Assembly (NCBI GenBank): GCA_039969355.1
Contig: JBDVOA010000009.1
Coordinates: 1-64,000, forward strand
From: JL08 sp039969355
GTDB taxonomy: Bacteria > Pseudomonadota > Alphaproteobacteria > Rhodobacterales > Rhodobacteraceae
Length of the DNA: 64,000 bases
Reading direction: 5' to 3'
Positions 32,583 through 42,138 of the stretch are shown here, piece by piece. Position 1 is the first letter of the stretch; each line of letters opens with the position of its first letter. Below the pieces are notes generated by a model, which had not been told where the DNA came from, did not search any database, and saw only the letters and a program-made list of their open reading frames with translations. Position numbers and translations under genes: made by a program.

Positions 32583-34982
32583 CTATTCTTTCGTCAATGA
32601 CCGGGCATTCCAGATATCGCTGGCATACCCCTTGATCGTACGATCCGACGAAAACCAACCAACATGGGCTGTGTTAAGCGCCGCCATTCGTGACCAAGCA
32701 GAAACATCGCGATAAGCGACATCAATCTGGCGTTGGGTGTCATAATAAGCATCAAAATCACACGTCACGAGGAAATAGTCGTGGTCATAGAGATTCTGTA
32801 GAAGTCCAGCAAAACGGTGGCGATCTCCACCAGAGAATTCACCGGCGGCTATCTGTCCCAATACGCGTGTCAATCGCGGGCTTGCGTCGATGGCTGCGCG
32901 GGCAAATCCAGGTTGGCTGCGGCACTCATGAACTTCACTTGCCGTAAGCCCGAACAGAAAAAAGTTATCCGCACCCACATGATCGCGGATTTCGACGTTT
33001 GCCCCATCTAGCGTCCCGATAGTTGGCGCGCCGTTCAAGGCTAATTTCATGTTCCCGGTGCCAGACGCTTCTTTGCCAGCGGTTGATATCTGTTCGGAAA
33101 GGTCCGCCGCAGGGATCAGCAGTTCCGCCATGGAAACGTTGTAATTTTCGGGGAACACGACCTGCAAGAAATCCCGCGTCTGCGGGTCTGAGTTGATGCG
33201 CGCCGCTACATCGTTGATCAGATGGATGATAGACTTAGCCATCACATACCCAGGCGCCGCTTTTCCTCCAAAAATCTTGACCCTTGGAGTCCAATCACCG
33301 TTCGGGTTGTCGCGGATGTCGTTCCAAAGCGCAATCGTTTCCAGGACGTTCATCAATTGGCGTTTATATTCATGAATACGCTTGATCTGGATATCGAACA
33401 TCGCCTCTGGATCAATCGAGATGCCATCTCGGTCCTTCAACCAGTTGCTGAGACGCGCCTTGTTCCCAGCTTTAACTGCGTGAAAATCCCCAAGGAAGCC
33501 CGCGTCGTTCACGTATGGGGCAAGCCGTTCCAGTTGTCCAAGATCGTCAGGCCATTCCGTTCCAATGGTTTCATTAATCAGGCTGCGCAATCCGGGATTA
33601 CAGGAATAAAGCCAGCGGCGCGGCGTTATGCCGTTGGTTTGGTTGACAATACGATCCGGAAATACCCTGTGCAGATCCGCAAAAACCGTTTCCTTGACCA
33701 GTTCAGAATGCAGCGCAGAGACACCATTTACCTTATGAGCCATGACAAACGCCAGTTCGCCCATCTTGACAGAGCCATCTTCAATGATCCGAATGCCCGC
33801 TTCGATTTCTTGCAGCGTTTCGGCCTGAATGATCTCGATTATCCGGTGGTGTCGCGGCAGAATGCGCGCAAAAAGACTTTCAGGCCAGCGCTCCAGCGCC
33901 TCCGGCAAAAGCGTATGATTTGTGTATCCAAGACAGGATTGCGCCGTCTTGATTGCCGCAGACATCTCAAAATCATGCTCATCGACCAGCAGACGAACAA
34001 GTTCCGGACCGGCAATGGCGGGATGCGTGTCGTTCAATTGAATTGCGACATGATCGGCAAGGCGCGCAAAATCATGGCCTTCGGATTTGAACCGGCGCAG
34101 TAAGTCCTGCAAAGAGGCCGCCGTGAAAAAGTATTCCTGCTTCAGGCGCAACTCTTTTCCCAGATCCGTCGTATCGTCCGGATAAAGCACTCGCGTGATT
34201 GTGCGCGCCAGTGCCTCAGGCGCGCTGGCAGACAAGTAGTCGCCCCGATTGAAGCTCTCGAGATCGAAAAGAACCGTCGGCTTTGCCGCCCATAGCCGCA
34301 GAGTATTTACCCACTGCAGTTTCCACCCCACGATCGGCGTGTCGTAGGCCGACGCGATGACCGTCTCTTCCGGGTGCCACGTTGCCTTTCCACCTGCTTC
34401 ACTCACATGCCCGCCAAATCCGATCGGATATGCCACCTCTGGTCGCTCAAATTCCCAGGTATGGCGTTGGTTCAGCCATCCCTCTGCAGTTTCGATTTGT
34501 TTCCCGCTCTCAAAATGCTGTTCAAAAAGACCGTGTTCATAGCGGATTCCATACCCATAAGCAGGGATTCCAAGTGTCGAAAGACTGTCAAGAAAACACG
34601 CAGCAAGTCTTCCCAGACCGCCATTTCCGAGCGCTGCATCCGGCTCATCCTTAACAATCTGTTCATAATCTTGCCCAAGCGCAACTATCGCCTCTGAGGC
34701 GGCCTGCTCGACCCCGATGTTGATTGCGGCGTCTTCGGTCAGCCGACCAATCAGAAACTCCATCGAAAGATAATACACGCGTTTGCCTTGCTCGCGATAC
34801 GTCTTGCGCGTGCTTTCAAACCATGGTTCAACAACCAAATCCCGCAAGCTCAGGGCCAGCGATGTCCGCCAGTCATAGGTGGTCGCATGCTCGGGGTCCT
34901 TTCCAAGCGACGTTTTGAGGTGTTGCAGAATCTGAGCTTGCAACGTCTTGCTTTCGATTGAAGTGTTCACTTTATCGAGCAT
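32583..34982 (-). CDS. glgP: Glycogen phosphorylase
   Basis: The product has 799 residues, GT35 family. The PLP-binding site is EASGTGNMKLALNGAPTIG, with the cofactor lysine in NMKLALNG. The N-terminal YYLSMEFLIGR and GNGGLGRLAACFLDS motifs are intact. It releases glucose-1-phosphate from chain ends. It is the first gene of the seven-gene minus-strand operon; a LacI-type palindrome lies about 90 bases upstream. Confidence 0.97.
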   Translation of the reverse strand: MLDKVNTSIESKTLQAQILQHLKTSLGKDPEHATTYDWRTSLALSLRDLVVEPWFESTRKTYREQGKRVYYLSMEFLIGRLTEDAAINIGVEQAASEAIVALGQDYEQIVKDEPDAALGNGGLGRLAACFLDSLSTLGIPAYGYGIRYEHGLFEQHFESGKQIETAEGWLNQRHTWEFERPEVAYPIGFGGHVSEAGGKATWHPEETVIASAYDTPIVGWKLQWVNTLRLWAAKPTVLFDLESFNRGDYLSASAPEALARTITRVLYPDDTTDLGKELRLKQEYFFTAASLQDLLRRFKSEGHDFARLADHVAIQLNDTHPAIAGPELVRLLVDEHDFEMSAAIKTAQSCLGYTNHTLLPEALERWPESLFARILPRHHRIIEIIQAETLQEIEAGIRIIEDGSVKMGELAFVMAHKVNGVSALHSELVKETVFADLHRVFPDRIVNQTNGITPRRWLYSCNPGLRSLINETIGTEWPDDLGQLERLAPYVNDAGFLGDFHAVKAGNKARLSNWLKDRDGISIDPEAMFDIQIKRIHEYKRQLMNVLETIALWNDIRDNPNGDWTPRVKIFGGKAAPGYVMAKSIIHLINDVAARINSDPQTRDFLQVVFPENYNVSMAELLIPAADLSEQISTAGKEASGTGNMKLALNGAPTIGTLDGANVEIRDHVGADNFFLFGLTASEVHECRSQPGFARAAIDASPRLTRVLGQIAAGEFSGGDRHRFAGLLQNLYDHDYFLVTCDFDAYYDTQRQIDVAYRDVSAWSRMAALNTAHVGWFSSDRTIKGYASDIWNARSLTKE

Positions 34983-35070
34983 GCTATTTTGGCATCCTTG
35001 TTAATCATTAAGATTTTATTGGCTTGCGCATATTGGATTTGGCACCAAACCGGTTCCAATTTGAGCACTA

Positions 35071-35097
35071 GTTAGCGCTAACATATCAATTTGGCAA
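35071..35097 (-). promoter_or_regulatory. Palindromic operator and possible promoter of the glycogen operon
   Basis: GTTAGCGCTAAC at 35071-35082 is a perfect 12-bp palindrome with the central CG typical of LacI-family operators. Reading on the minus strand, TTGCCA (35092-35097) lies 17 bases before TAACTA, which overlaps the palindrome. The TTGCCA is a good -35; the -10 is weak. Repressor binding here would block the promoter. No LacI-family gene is in the window. Confidence 0.5.
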
Positions 35098-35119
35098 GGC
35101 ATCATTGGGGTGAGAAACA

Positions 35120-36028
35120 CTAGCAGTTTATTAGGTCATCAACTTCTTGCCGATGGGGCATTGACGGAGCTGTTCCCGGACGGGTAACTGAAATGCCCGC
35201 TGTGGCACATCCTACCCGGACAGCATCGATCGCAGATTTTCCTTCAGATAGTGCGGCGGCAAAACCGCCATTAAATGCATCCCCTGCTCCGGTTGTTTCT
35301 ACGACTTTGCCAGCGGTAATCGCCGGTACCAATCCATGCCCATCCAGATAGGCGCCGCGTTCTCCCATTGTAATTATGGGCGTAGCAACGCCCAAAGTGC
35401 GCAATGCTGCACAAGCCTCAGCGGCATCTTGTTCAGTCTCGACAGAAATGCCGGTCAGCGCCTCACATTCAGTCTCGTTCGGTGTCACGTAGTCGCAAAA
35501 GGCCAACATACCCTCTGGCAAAGAGGCGGCTGGAGCGGGATTCAAAATCGTGGTCACGCCGGCGGCCCGCGCGATTTTTAAAGCACAAAGCGCCGCCTCC
35601 AGCGGTTGTTCCAGTTGCGTAACAAACACATCTGCACTGCCAATAAGGTCAGTATGGCACTCCATGTCCGCCGGGCTTATCAATGCCGCAGCTCCGGGCG
35701 ATATGATGATCGCGTTGTCACCTGTTGCCTCTTCCACAAAAATAAACGCGGCACCGGTGTAACTGTCACTCACTTGCTCCACATGCGCGGTAACATTTGC
35801 CCCGGCCCATGTCTCAAGTGCCAGGTTGGCAAAATCATCTCTACCAAGCTTCGAAATCATGTGGGTATCGGCACTGAGGCGGGCGCAGGCCACAGCCTGA
35901 TTTGATCCCTTACCGCCCGGACCCAGAGCAAAGGTATTTCCCATTACGGTTTCACCCATGCGCGGCATTCGATCCGCACGGTAAGCGGTATCAGCGACAA
36001 ATACGCCCAGAATTACGACCTTACCCAT
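35120..36028 (-). CDS. PfkB-family sugar kinase, ribokinase type
   Basis: The product has 302 residues. Ribokinase landmarks are the GPGGKGSNQAVACARL motif near the N-terminus and ETTGAGDAFNGGFAAAL with the catalytic Asp near the C-terminus. The best guess is phosphorylation of a pentose such as D-ribose, using ATP in the cytosol. The 3-base gap to the mutarotase gene upstream shows cotranscription. A second PfkB kinase is encoded at 47059, so the true substrates of the two probably differ. Confidence 0.85.
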   Translation of the reverse strand: MGKVVILGVFVADTAYRADRMPRMGETVMGNTFALGPGGKGSNQAVACARLSADTHMISKLGRDDFANLALETWAGANVTAHVEQVSDSYTGAAFIFVEEATGDNAIIISPGAAALISPADMECHTDLIGSADVFVTQLEQPLEAALCALKIARAAGVTTILNPAPAASLPEGMLAFCDYVTPNETECEALTGISVETEQDAAEACAALRTLGVATPIITMGERGAYLDGHGLVPAITAGKVVETTGAGDAFNGGFAAALSEGKSAIDAVRVGCATAGISVTRPGTAPSMPHRQEVDDLINC

Positions 36029-36031
36029 GCC

Positions 36032-36478
36032 CTATCCTTCATCCGGCGCGACGACGCCTTTGCGCAAAGCAAAGCATCCATAAAATCGCCGTTCTCCGGT
36101 TTGGATCACCGCATAAGCCTCTTTGGCTCTATCATAAAACGCATAGCGTTCGATCCCCAGCATCGTGGGGCCACCCACGCCAGTGACCTCGGTCTGTACC
36201 TCTTGCATGACCGGCAAAATCGTTTTCGGCTCTCCTACAACTTCCATCCGTGCGGCGGCATCGTCGACAAATGTGTCAATCGGATAAATTGACAAGATAG
36301 CGCCAACGACCTCCGCCGCAGGTCGGTCAATGCGCAACACCTTACCTAGCACGGTTTCGCGGGCAACGCTGTCGGACGGAAAATTAGTGTCCGCAATGAT
36401 CAGGTCGTCGCCATGCCCCATGGCGCGCAATGCCCGCAGCACATCAGCATTCAGGATCGGGTCTATTCCTTTTAGCAT
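36032..36478 (-). CDS. FucU/RbsD-family sugar mutarotase
   Basis: The product has 148 residues, the usual FucU length. It has the GHGDDLIIADTNFP motif with His22 and the C-terminal ERYAFYDRAKEAYAVIQTGERRFYGCFALRKGV block. Such enzymes speed up exchange between ring anomers of fucose or ribose, giving the form the next enzyme needs. The FucU pattern is closer than RbsD. It lies directly before the ribokinase-type gene, so it likely acts on the same sugar. Confidence 0.88.
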   Translation of the reverse strand: MLKGIDPILNADVLRALRAMGHGDDLIIADTNFPSDSVARETVLGKVLRIDRPAAEVVGAILSIYPIDTFVDDAAARMEVVGEPKTILPVMQEVQTEVTGVGGPTMLGIERYAFYDRAKEAYAVIQTGERRFYGCFALRKGVVAPDEG

Positions 36479-36501
36479 CGGTGTGGTCCTTTTTTGTAGG
36501 T

Positions 36502-37158
36502 CTACGATAGATATTTGTTCACGGCGGTCGCCATTTCCGACCCGATGGCGGCATGGGCAACCTCGTCCAGATGGACGCCGTCTGTCGGATCGACGCTCGC
36601 AACTTTACCAGCCTCAACAAAGCCAAACCGATGACGCGCAGCCACATTTTGCACCAAAGATGGAACCGCTTTTGATTTAATCGATCCGCCAGCAAAGATT
36701 TCGGCCAGCACGCCGGCCTCCAAAATCGGAACGGGTGCTACCAATACCACCTGCGGCGCGGCGCCTTCCGGTCCACAGTCAGAGCGAAGAACTTCTAACG
36801 CCAAGCGTTGAATGCCCAAAACGATGTCACTCGCTGTCGCATTGAAGCGCGCCTTGAGATCGTTAGTGCCCAGCATAATAATCACCAGATCAAGCGGCCG
36901 ATGACTCTCTAGTAGGGCATGCAGGCTTCGCAGCCCATTCTTGTGAGTGCCCTCAATTGGATCATCAAAAACGGCTGTACGGCCAGGATGCCCTTCCGCA
37001 ATCACTTCCCACCCGTCGCCCAATCGGGTAGCCATGATGTCTGGCCAACGTCGCCCCTTGTCAAATCTTATCCGGTCACCCAAATCCCGCATGGCGCGGG
37101 TGCCGTGGGTATTACTGTCACCAAAACACAAAATGCTTCGTGTCTGCATCACGCTCAT
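36502..37158 (-). CDS. SGNH/GDSL hydrolase
   Basis: The product has 218 residues. Block I is CFGDSNTHG (catalytic Ser15), block III is MLGTNDLKARF and block V is DPTDGVHLDEVAH (Asp and His). There is no signal peptide. The protein resembles cytosolic arylesterase-like SGNH enzymes that remove acyl groups. The start overlaps the stop of the malK-like gene (ATGA), so it belongs to the transporter operon and may deacylate the imported sugar. Confidence 0.87.
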   Translation of the reverse strand: MSVMQTRSILCFGDSNTHGTRAMRDLGDRIRFDKGRRWPDIMATRLGDGWEVIAEGHPGRTAVFDDPIEGTHKNGLRSLHALLESHRPLDLVIIMLGTNDLKARFNATASDIVLGIQRLALEVLRSDCGPEGAAPQVVLVAPVPILEAGVLAEIFAGGSIKSKAVPSLVQNVAARHRFGFVEAGKVASVDPTDGVHLDEVAHAAIGSEMATAVNKYLS

Positions 37159-38207
37159 GCCATCCGCTGGCCGCTATCGGCATCGAAACAATGCAGATGC
37201 TCTGGATCAGGCTTCAGGTGAATGATTTCTCCTGTTTCAAAGGCGCGACGTTCCCGGAACACAGCCGTAATATCCTTCCCTTCAAAACGTAGAAACACCA
37301 TTGTTTCCGATCCGGTTGGCTCAACCACTTTAACCTCCATTGGCAGGCCCTTTCCCGGTTCCACAAGCCGCAGATGTTCGGGTCTGATCCCCAGTCGAAC
37401 CGCCGTTCCATCGGCGATTTCGATGTCGACGGGAACATTGTGTCCCGCCAGAACTACCGCCCCGTCGGCAACCGTACCGCCAAGCAGATTCATTGACGGC
37501 GCGCCGATAAACGTAGCCACGAACTCGTTTGTCGGCCTGTCAAAAAGCTCCAGCGGCGTTCCAACTTGCTCAATCCGACCCGCCTGCATAACAACAATTC
37601 TGTCCGCCAGGGTCATGGCCTCGATCTGGTCATGCGTCACAAATACGGTTGTCGTCTTGAGTCTTTGGTGCAGTTCCTTGATCTCGGTGCGCATTTGAAT
37701 GCGCAGTTTGGCGTCGAGATTGGAAAGTGGTTCGTCGAACAGGAACACCTTCGGATCGCGCACGATGGCACGTCCCATGGCAACACGCTGCCGTTGTCCA
37801 CCTGACAAATGGCGCGGCTTGCGATCCAGGTATTCAGTCAGCCCAAGTATTTCGGCAGCTTCCGTCACGCGCCGGGAAATCTCAGACTTGTCCGCTTTTG
37901 CAACCTTCAGAGCAAAACCCATGTTTTCGGCAACGGATTTGTGCGGATAAAGTGCATAAGTCTGGAAAACCATCGCAATATCACGCTGTGCCGGGGGCAG
38001 ATTGTTCACTACCCTTTCGCCAATCGCGATGGTGCCTCCATTGATCGGCTCAAGCCCTGCAATCATGCGCAACAAAGTGGATTTACCGCATCCAGACGGT
38101 CCGACCAGCGCCACGAATTCTCCATCCTTGATGTCGATATTCAGACTGTGGATCACTTCCACGGACCCGTAGGACTTGCGAATATCGCTAATCTTGACGT
38201 CTGCCAT
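37155..38207 (-). CDS. Sugar ABC importer ATPase, MalK/UgpC type
   Basis: The product has 350 residues. Walker A is GPSGCGKST (residues 36-44), the signature is LSGGQRQRVAMGRA and Walker B is VFLFDEPLSNLD. The C-terminal OB-fold (TOBE) domain, with LGIRPEHLRLVEPG, is the MalK/UgpC regulatory domain. It should energise the MalF/MalG-like permeases at 41032-43052. It is divergent from the binding protein gene and heads the operon that continues with SGNH hydrolase, mutarotase and kinase. Confidence 0.92.
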   Translation of the reverse strand: MADVKISDIRKSYGSVEVIHSLNIDIKDGEFVALVGPSGCGKSTLLRMIAGLEPINGGTIAIGERVVNNLPPAQRDIAMVFQTYALYPHKSVAENMGFALKVAKADKSEISRRVTEAAEILGLTEYLDRKPRHLSGGQRQRVAMGRAIVRDPKVFLFDEPLSNLDAKLRIQMRTEIKELHQRLKTTTVFVTHDQIEAMTLADRIVVMQAGRIEQVGTPLELFDRPTNEFVATFIGAPSMNLLGGTVADGAVVLAGHNVPVDIEIADGTAVRLGIRPEHLRLVEPGKGLPMEVKVVEPTGSETMVFLRFEGKDITAVFRERRAFETGEIIHLKPDPEHLHCFDADSGQRMA

Positions 38208-38284
38208 TCCTGCTCTTTCCCAACTTTAAGCCCCGATGCTAGACAATGGATGAGATGCTGTCCACGCCCGTCACGCGACTTTTG

Positions 38285-38312
38285 TTGACACAAGACAAAT
38301 CTAGACCATACT
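38285..38312 (+). promoter_or_regulatory. Probable sigma-70 promoter of the sugar-binding protein gene
   Basis: A perfect -35 (TTGACA, 38285-38290) is followed after 16 bases by CATACT (38307-38312), which matches the -10 at four of six positions. It lies about 115 bases before the GTG start. Downstream of it, AATTTC-AACG-GAAATT (38350-38365) is a perfect inverted repeat that could be an operator within the leader. Confidence 0.5.
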
Positions 38313-38424
38313 CGGGCGCTGTGGGGGATATGATCGGCGCAGCGTATTCAATTTCAACGGAAATTACGCGCCGACTAGTTTTCATATGTCGAATGATCAA
38401 TCGCTTTTCTAGGGAGGAATACAC

Positions 38425-40050
38425 GTGAAAGTTGAACTGTACAATTACATCAAGGCAGCGCAGAAAATGAACCGGCGCCAGATCCTAAAAGGTACTGCCG
38501 CACTAGGCGCAGTAGCGATGATGCCCAAGGGGGCAATGGCCGATGGCCATGAGAACGTTCGGGCCGAGATTCTGAAAATTCCCGGTGTTGGGGCAGGCTC
38601 TCCTACCGACAGCGATTGGCAGAAAGTTGGTGAATTGTGCCTGGGTGCAACCAAAGGCAATGTTGCAGAGGGTGAATTTGACGGCGTCGAACTGACGTTT
38701 ATGGGACTGAACAATCAAAACCTGCACAACTTCCTGTTCCGTGGCTTCCTTAAGCCTTGGGAAGCCTATACCGGCGCCAAAATCAACTGGATCGACCTTG
38801 CACAGGCGGACTACAACGCACGCCTGCAACAGTCGATTGCCACAGGTACGGTCGACTTCGACATAATTGAAATGGGCGCGCCGTTTGAAGGTGATGTTTT
38901 GGGCAAAGGCCTTGCGTCCGAGATGCCTGACTGGGTTAAAGAACAGATCGACATGGACGACTATGTCGACTACCTCAAAGCACCCGTGGGGACATGGGAC
39001 GGCAAAACCTATCGCGTATCAATTGACGGAGACTGCCACACTTTTGCGTACCGCAAGGACTATTTTGGCCCTGATTCAGTCACGGGACGGGACGTGCCAA
39101 AAACTTGGAAGGATGTGAACGACATCACCAAGGAACTGATCGGTAAGACCGATCCGTTGACCGGCCTTCCTGCACACGGATATCTTGATCCTCTCAAAGG
39201 CTGGGGCGGGTTTGGCTTCTACTTTCTTGAAAACCGCGCTGCTGCCTATGCCAAGCACCCGGATAGCCCGGCCTGGCTGTTTGATCCGGAAACGATGGCA
39301 CCGATGGTGAACAATCCGGCCTGGGTACAGGCGATTCAGGATGTGATGGATCTGATTGACGCCGGTGCATATCCAACCGATCAAATCAACGCTGATCCCG
39401 GAACTACGGCGTTCCAACAATTCCTGGCGGGAACAGGATCAATGTTGATGTGGTGGGGCGATGTAGGATCGAGCGCACGGACCTCTGACACATCTGTGGT
39501 CGGTGACGTTGTCGGCTTTGGTATCAATCCGGGCGCCGACAAGGTTTACAATGCCAAGACAAGCGCATGGGAAGAAACCTATAATGAAGCGCCGAACATG
39601 GCCTATATCGGCTGGGGCGTTTACGTCATGGCCACGGTTGACGGTGACGATAAGAAGAAAAAAGCCGCGTGGTCAGCAGCCGCACATCTCGGTGGCAAGG
39701 ACTTGTCGCTCTGGGCATCGGCTTATCCATCGGGTTTCCAGCCTTACCGCAACTCGCATTTCCGGTTTGAGGAGTGGGAAGAGGCGGGCTACGACCGCGA
39801 CTATGTCGAGGACTATCTTGGGTCGAACGCGGACAGCTACAATCATAAGAATGCTGCGATCGAACCCCGCATTCCGGGCATTTTCCAATACTATTCTGTG
39901 GCCGAAGATGAATTGGCCAAAGGCTATGCCGGCCAGTACGGCTCGGCGCAGGAAACCGCAGATGCGATTGCCGCAGCTTGGGAGAAAATCACTGATCAAA
40001 TCGGACGCGATGACCAGATTGCCGTCTACAAGGCATCGCTTGGTCTGTGA
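38425..40050 (+). CDS. Sugar ABC importer, substrate-binding protein with Tat-type signal
   Basis: The product has 541 residues. The start is a GTG at 38425, chosen for the strong GGAGG upstream; an ATG at 38467 is a possible alternative. The N-terminus has NRRQILKG followed by a hydrophobic stretch and MAMA-like cleavage region (KGAMA), which is a twin-arginine export signal. The mature protein is an SBP_bac_1-type binding protein, longer than most. It captures the sugar in the periplasm for the MalF/MalG/MalK-like transporter. A very strong terminator follows, so it is transcribed apart from the permeases. Confidence 0.9.
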   Translation: MKVELYNYIKAAQKMNRRQILKGTAALGAVAMMPKGAMADGHENVRAEILKIPGVGAGSPTDSDWQKVGELCLGATKGNVAEGEFDGVELTFMGLNNQNLHNFLFRGFLKPWEAYTGAKINWIDLAQADYNARLQQSIATGTVDFDIIEMGAPFEGDVLGKGLASEMPDWVKEQIDMDDYVDYLKAPVGTWDGKTYRVSIDGDCHTFAYRKDYFGPDSVTGRDVPKTWKDVNDITKELIGKTDPLTGLPAHGYLDPLKGWGGFGFYFLENRAAAYAKHPDSPAWLFDPETMAPMVNNPAWVQAIQDVMDLIDAGAYPTDQINADPGTTAFQQFLAGTGSMLMWWGDVGSSARTSDTSVVGDVVGFGINPGADKVYNAKTSAWEETYNEAPNMAYIGWGVYVMATVDGDDKKKKAAWSAAAHLGGKDLSLWASAYPSGFQPYRNSHFRFEEWEEAGYDRDYVEDYLGSNADSYNHKNAAIEPRIPGIFQYYSVAEDELAKGYAGQYGSAQETADAIAAAWEKITDQIGRDDQIAVYKASLGL

Positions 40051-40071
40051 GCCATAGAAGATAACGACATC

Positions 40072-40107
40072 GAGGGCGCAGTAGATTTACTGCGCCCTCA
40101 TTTTTTT
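40072..40107 (+). terminator. Strong intrinsic terminator after the binding protein gene
   Basis: A perfect 12-bp stem (GAGGGCGCAGTA at 40072-40083, TACTGCGCCCTC at 40088-40099) with a 4-base loop is followed by A and seven T. It lies 21 bases after the stop and before the next gene at 40189. Confidence 0.95.
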
Positions 40108-40188
40108 GAGTCGTGCCAAAAAATGACTACAATGCGAACAGAGCAGATATTTTGTATTACAAATGGATAGTCAAAGTGGAGCTGTGAA

Positions 40189-40911
40189 ATGCGAATTGGG
40201 GTAATTGGATGTGGAACGATTGCCACAGCTACGATCCACGGTATCGCAAGTGACGGTCATCAGATCACGGTTTCTGAACGAAACAAAATTCACGCGAATG
40301 CGCTCGCTGAGGCCTATGAAAATGTCAGAATTGCGAGCAATCAGGGCGTATTGGATGCAAGCGACGTGATTTTCCTGGGGCTGATGGCAAAGGTTGCTCC
40401 GGGTATACTTGATGCCCTCAGGTTTCGTGATAGCCAGAAGATCATCAGTTTTATGGCGGACGCCACCTTAATAGAGGCGGATGCTATGGTACGCCCAGCG
40501 CACGCCGTTGCAATCATGATGCCGTTTCCCGCGATTGCCAAGGGAGGAACACCAATCATGATGCAAGGTGACGAAGCGCTTGTTCGAGAGATTTTCGGAA
40601 ATCGAAACAGCGTTTTTCCCTTGAAGAACGCCAACGAAATTTCCGCGTATTTGTGTGCACAAGCCGTGCTTTCGCCAGCGGCACAGATGGTTAATGACGC
40701 TGCAGAATGGCTTGGAAAACGCGTTTCGGACAAAGTACAAGGTGAAACTTTCTTGAGGGCACTAGTTGCATCGAACCTATCAAAAACTGAGAGTGCCGCC
40801 CTGATCGAGGCCCTAAACACACCCGGCGGATACAACCAACGGCTGCGAATCCACATGGAAGCCAGTCTTATGAGCGAGGCATTGGAGCGCGGTCTGAACG
40901 AACTGGAGTAG
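40189..40911 (+). CDS. Pyrroline-5-carboxylate-reductase-like oxidoreductase
   Basis: The product has 240 residues. The N-terminal Rossmann motif is GVIGCGTIATATI, and the later DVIFLGLMAKVAPGIL and AIMMPFPAIAKGGTPIM stretches resemble the ProC family, as does the C-terminal helical region (LIEALNTPGGYNQR). It should reduce or oxidise a small imine or ketone with NAD(P)H in the cytosol. It is probably not the housekeeping ProC. It sits between the binding protein and the permease genes, so it may act on the imported compound. Confidence 0.78.
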   Translation: MRIGVIGCGTIATATIHGIASDGHQITVSERNKIHANALAEAYENVRIASNQGVLDASDVIFLGLMAKVAPGILDALRFRDSQKIISFMADATLIEADAMVRPAHAVAIMMPFPAIAKGGTPIMMQGDEALVREIFGNRNSVFPLKNANEISAYLCAQAVLSPAAQMVNDAAEWLGKRVSDKVQGETFLRALVASNLSKTESAALIEALNTPGGYNQRLRIHMEASLMSEALERGLNELE

Positions 40912-41031
40912 ACCGAGGGACCGTCGGTGTGTCGTCCATTTTTTCGGCTCGATCCCGACGTCTGGAAATTCCCACTCCATGCAGCAACTTTCTCACTTAA
41001 CACTTGTGATCTTGCCAGTTAACGTCGCGGA

Positions 41032-42138
41032 ATGAATACCGAAGGCGATCTTCTCCATACCGTCACAGCTGACAACATCTCTGACAACCGCAGAAAGGTT
41101 GGAAAGTCGATGGTCTGGGGTACGGCAATCCTGTTTATGGGATTGGCGCTTTTGCAGATGGCCCACGAATCCGGGCGCGTCGCGTTCGGATTTGAAACAT
41201 GGCGACCCGTTTTGTTTGCCTATCTGCTCTGGGCAACCGCGCTGTGTGCCGCGCAGGTTGTCGTAAATGGCGAAAAAGGCAAGCGGACGCTTTTTGTGTT
41301 ACCTGCGGTGCTTTTCGTCCTCAGCCTCGTCGTATTTCCACTGCTGTTTGGCCTCTACATTTCGTTTACGGACTGGAATCTGGCTTCTCAGAACGGCGCG
41401 CAGCCTAATGGCTGGGACAATATGCGGCAGATGTGGAACGACGCGTTCTACTGGAATGCCCTTAAAAACATGGTGTATTATGTCCTCGCGGTTAGCGTTG
41501 AGTATGTGATCGCATTTGGACTGGCCCTGCTGCTCAACGCCCAGATCCGCGCGCGCAAGTTCTTTCGCGTCGTATTCCTATTGCCTCTGATGTTGAGCCC
41601 GGTTGCGGTGTCTTGGATGGTCGGAAAATCGATGATGGAAATCCGCTTTGGCCCCTTGGCACGACTGGCACGGGAACTTGGATGGGACAGCCCCAGTTTC
41701 TTTGGTAGCCCGGAAATAGCCCGTTTCATGATAATGGCGATGGATGCATGGACGTTCATTCCCTTCATGATGATCATGCTGCTTGCAGGTCTTCAGGCCT
41801 TACCAAAAGAAGTGATCGAAGCGTCAAAGGTCGATGGAGCTTCCGGCTGGCAGAGCTTCAAGGAAGTGATTTTTCCCCTGATGCTTCCGGTGTCCGTCAC
41901 GGCCATCGTGATCCGCATCATATTCAAGCTCAAGCTAGCAGACGTGATCATTAACGTAACATCAGGCGGCCCAGGCGGCGCTACTGACAGCGTGACCAGT
42001 TTTATCTTTCGCGAATATCGTGATCGCTCCAACGTCGGCTACGGCACTTTACTCGCAATGGTCTATCTGGTGCTGATCGTGATTTTCATCACTTTGTTGC
42101 TCAAACTGGTCAGCCGGTTCATGGAGCGCCCGGCATGA
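41032..42138 (+). CDS. Sugar ABC importer permease 1 (MalF-like)
   Basis: The product has 368 residues. It has two N-terminal membrane segments before the usual core of six, so it is longer than the common 300-residue form. The EAA loop is EASKVDGASGWQSFKEVIFP, and GPGGATDSVTSFIFREYRD is typical of MalF/UgpA-type permeases. It works in the inner membrane with the next permease and the MalK-like ATPase encoded at 37155. The start has no clear ribosome site. It overlaps the next gene by 4 bases. Confidence 0.9.
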   Translation: MNTEGDLLHTVTADNISDNRRKVGKSMVWGTAILFMGLALLQMAHESGRVAFGFETWRPVLFAYLLWATALCAAQVVVNGEKGKRTLFVLPAVLFVLSLVVFPLLFGLYISFTDWNLASQNGAQPNGWDNMRQMWNDAFYWNALKNMVYYVLAVSVEYVIAFGLALLLNAQIRARKFFRVVFLLPLMLSPVAVSWMVGKSMMEIRFGPLARLARELGWDSPSFFGSPEIARFMIMAMDAWTFIPFMMIMLLAGLQALPKEVIEASKVDGASGWQSFKEVIFPLMLPVSVTAIVIRIIFKLKLADVIINVTSGGPGGATDSVTSFIFREYRDRSNVGYGTLLAMVYLVLIVIFITLLLKLVSRFMERPA

